A stretch of 64,000 nucleotides of DNA from assembly GCF_004827385.1 (NCBI RefSeq), contig NZ_SRXN01000002.1, positions 124,001-188,000 of the forward strand. Direction: 5' to 3'. This DNA is from Ensifer sp. MPMI2T. Its GTDB lineage: Bacteria > Pseudomonadota > Alphaproteobacteria > Rhizobiales > Rhizobiaceae. The position numbers were made by a program, and so were the translations under genes. A model generated the notes under the pieces. It worked only from the letters and a program-made list of their open reading frames with translations. It was not told where the DNA came from and searched no databases. This document shows positions 61,434-64,000 of the stretch, in pieces. Position 1 is the stretch's first letter. The number at the start of each line of letters is the position of its first letter.

Positions 61434-62291
61434 ATGGCTCGCATATTGTCGCTCGCCGAGGCGGTCGCCGAAAACGTGAAGGATGGCGACACCGTCGCCA
61501 TGGAGGGATTCACCCATCTCATTCCATATGCCGCCGGCCATGAGGTGATCCGCCAGGGCAGGAAGGATCTCTTCCTCGTCCGCATGACGCCGGACATCCT
61601 CTATGACCAGTTGATCGGCGTCGGCGCCGCACGGGGCATGAAATTCTCCTGGGGCGGTAATCCCGGCGTCGGCTCGCTGCACCGCTTCCGCGATGCGGTG
61701 GAAAATCAATGGCCGCGGCCGCTGGAAATCGAGGAGCACTCCCACGCGGCGATGGCGAACGCCTATGAGGCGGGCGCGGCAAACCTGCCCTTCGCGACGC
61801 TCAGGGGCTATATCGGCGCCGACCTGCCGAAGGTGAATCCGAACATCAAGAGCGTCACTTGCCCCTTCACCGGCGAGGTGCTTGCCGTCGTGCCGGCGAT
61901 CCGTCCGGACGTGACGATCATCCACGCCCAGCGCGCCGATCGGAAGGGCAACGTGCTCCTCGAAGGCATCGTCGGCGTGCAAAAGGAAGCAGTGCTTGCC
62001 GCCAAGCGCTCGATCGTGACCGTCGAGGAGATTGTCGACGAACTCAACCCTCCCTCTCCGAATTCGGTCGTGCTGCCGACCTGGGCGGTGACGGCGGTCG
62101 TCCACGTGCCGGGCGGCGCCTTCCCCTCCTATGCGCATGGCTATTATCCGCGCTCCAACGCCTTCTACATCGCCTGGGACGAGATCGCCCGCGACCGGGA
62201 GACGTTCACCGCGTGGATCAAGGAGAACGTGCTCGACGCGAAGCCCGAGGACTTCGCCAGACATGCCGCAAAGTCGGCAAAGGCCGCTTAA
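61434..62291 (+). CDS. pcaI: 3-oxoadipate CoA-transferase subunit A
   Basis: A 285-aa alpha chain that, with PcaJ, moves CoA from succinyl-CoA to beta-ketoadipate. Strings: LSLAEAVAENVKDGDTVAMEGFTHLIPYAAGHEVIRQGRKDL, WGGNPGVGSLHRFRDA, ANLPFATLRGYIGADLP and IIHAQRADRKGNVLLEGIVGVQKEAVLAAKRSIVTVEEIVDEL. GGAGGA precedes the ATG. It lies 10 bp before pcaJ. Confidence 0.95.
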   Translation: MARILSLAEAVAENVKDGDTVAMEGFTHLIPYAAGHEVIRQGRKDLFLVRMTPDILYDQLIGVGAARGMKFSWGGNPGVGSLHRFRDAVENQWPRPLEIEEHSHAAMANAYEAGAANLPFATLRGYIGADLPKVNPNIKSVTCPFTGEVLAVVPAIRPDVTIIHAQRADRKGNVLLEGIVGVQKEAVLAAKRSIVTVEEIVDELNPPSPNSVVLPTWAVTAVVHVPGGAFPSYAHGYYPRSNAFYIAWDEIARDRETFTAWIKENVLDAKPEDFARHAAKSAKAA

Positions 62292-62301
62292 GGAGGCGAC
62301 A

Positions 62302-63086
62302 ATGACGGATTTCACCCCCACGGAAATGATGACGATCGCGGCATCGCGCGAACTTTCCAACGACGACGTCTGCTTCGTCGGCATCGGCGCGCCGTCGGCT
62401 GCCTGCAACGTCGCGCGACTGACGCATGCGCCGGACATCACGCTGATTTACGAGAGCGGCACAGTCGGCACCAAGCCGGACGTGCTGCCGCTGTCGATCG
62501 GCGACGGCGAGCTTTGCGATACCGCGCTCTTCACCGTCTCGGTCCCGGAAATGTTCCGCTACTGGCTGCAGGGCGGGCGCATCACGACGGGCTTTCTCGG
62601 CGGCGCGCAGATCGACCGCTTCGCGAACCTCAACACCACCGTCGTCGGCCCCTATGATCACCCGAAGGTCCGCCTGCCGGGCGGCGGCGGCGCGCCGGAG
62701 ATCGCCTCCAACTGCGGCCGCATCTTCATCACCATGGCGCTTTCGAAGCGCGGCTTCGTCGAGAAGCTGCCGTTCATCACCTCGATGGGTCACGGCGAAG
62801 GCGGCAATCACCGGGAACGGCTCGGCATGAAGACGAAGGGTCCGACCCGCGTCATCACCGATCTTTGCATCCTGGATCCCGATCCCGAGACGAAGGAGTT
62901 GACCGTCGTCTCGATCCATCACGGCGTCACGCGCGATGAGATCGTCGGAAACTGCGGCTGGGCGATCAAGTTCGCCGACACAGTCATCGAGACGCCGGTG
63001 CCGACGGAAACCGAGCTTTCGGTGCTGCGCGACATCAACGCCCGCACCAAGAAGGCCCATCAGGGCACCGATAAGGAGGCCGCCTG

Positions 63087-63087
<1 letters not shown>
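62302..63087 (+). CDS. pcaJ: 3-oxoadipate CoA-transferase subunit B
   Basis: A 261-aa beta chain with the catalytic Glu in LIYESGTVG. Other strings: GDDVCFVGIGAPSAACNVARL-like start, LPLSIGDGELCDTALFTVSVPEMFRYWLQGGRITTGFLGGAQID and GGGGAPEIASNCGRIF. The ATG at 62302 has AGGAGG seven bases upstream. The stop overlaps the pcaF start (TGATG). Confidence 0.95.

Positions 63088-64000
<913 letters not shown>

Overview
The window is GC-rich DNA that fits a Sinorhizobium/Ensifer-type rhizobium. The gene content and order (pccR-pccB-pccA-bhbA, then phnF | phnGHIJKL; pcaQ | pcaDCHGB; pcaR | pcaIJF; glycogen and trehalose genes) resemble the pSymB chromid of that group. That placement comes from remembered gene content, not from a search. 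Other rhizobial marks are RIME-like intergenic palindromes, PhoB/PhnF-type and PcaQ-type operators, and promoters of the GGAAC-N16/17-CGTT type used by the alphaproteobacterial general-stress sigma factor (EcfG/RpoE2). No rRNA, tRNA, CRISPR array, insertion sequence or phage gene was seen.

Layout. (1) 1-9.5 kb is a stress and storage island: glgX (cut by the window edge), treZ, a UdgX-type uracil-DNA glycosylase, a GST, DUF3175, a cupin, a PPC/DUF296 protein, several tiny unknown proteins, a YbhB/PEBP protein and glgA. Almost every transcription unit here has a GGAAC-N16/17-NNTT promoter. One such promoter drives about 105 nt that end in a strong intrinsic terminator, so it is a candidate small RNA. 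(2) 9.7-14 kb holds singletons: an EamA transporter, an FAH-family hydrolase, a VOC protein, an orphan amino-acid binding protein and an SDR, followed by a RIME-like repeat. (3) 14.3-25.2 kb is a propionyl-CoA/valine block. A valine-degradation operon (isobutyryl-CoA dehydrogenase, 3-hydroxyisobutyryl-CoA hydrolase, 3-hydroxyisobutyrate dehydrogenase) lies downstream of pccR. pccR is divergent from pccB, a two-TM small protein, pccA and methylmalonyl-CoA mutase, which together carry propionyl-CoA to succinyl-CoA. (4) 25.2-27.8 kb has a SelenBP/methanethiol-oxidase gene with a His-motif membrane protein, and a DUF1905 protein.

(5) 28-34 kb is the C-P lyase core: phnF divergent from phnGHIJKL plus a hexapeptide acetyltransferase. 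A Pho box and a PhnF-like palindrome lie in the shared promoter; phnM, phnN and phnCDE are not in the window. (6) 34-43.5 kb has secreted DUF922 and DUF992 proteins, an orphan PycTM-like membrane protein, and a tightly coupled pair: a FecR-TPR-outer-membrane-barrel protein followed by a CHASE2 class III cyclase, with a possible 48-aa membrane microprotein after it. A flavoprotein follows. (7) 44-48.8 kb is pcaBGHCD with divergent pcaQ. (8) 48.9-53 kb has a LysR regulator, a PmtA-like methyltransferase, gamma-glutamyltransferase and a YedY-like molybdoenzyme. (9) 53.5-58.7 kb is a surface-polysaccharide cluster (two GT4 enzymes, a Wzx-type flippase and a convergent pyruvyltransferase), followed by MscS. 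(10) 60.5-64 kb is pcaR divergent from pcaIJF, with pcaF cut by the window edge. Together the two pca blocks take protocatechuate to succinyl-CoA and acetyl-CoA.

Start codons were chosen by Shine-Dalgarno spacing and family N-termini. Regulatory sites were found by eye and are predictions.
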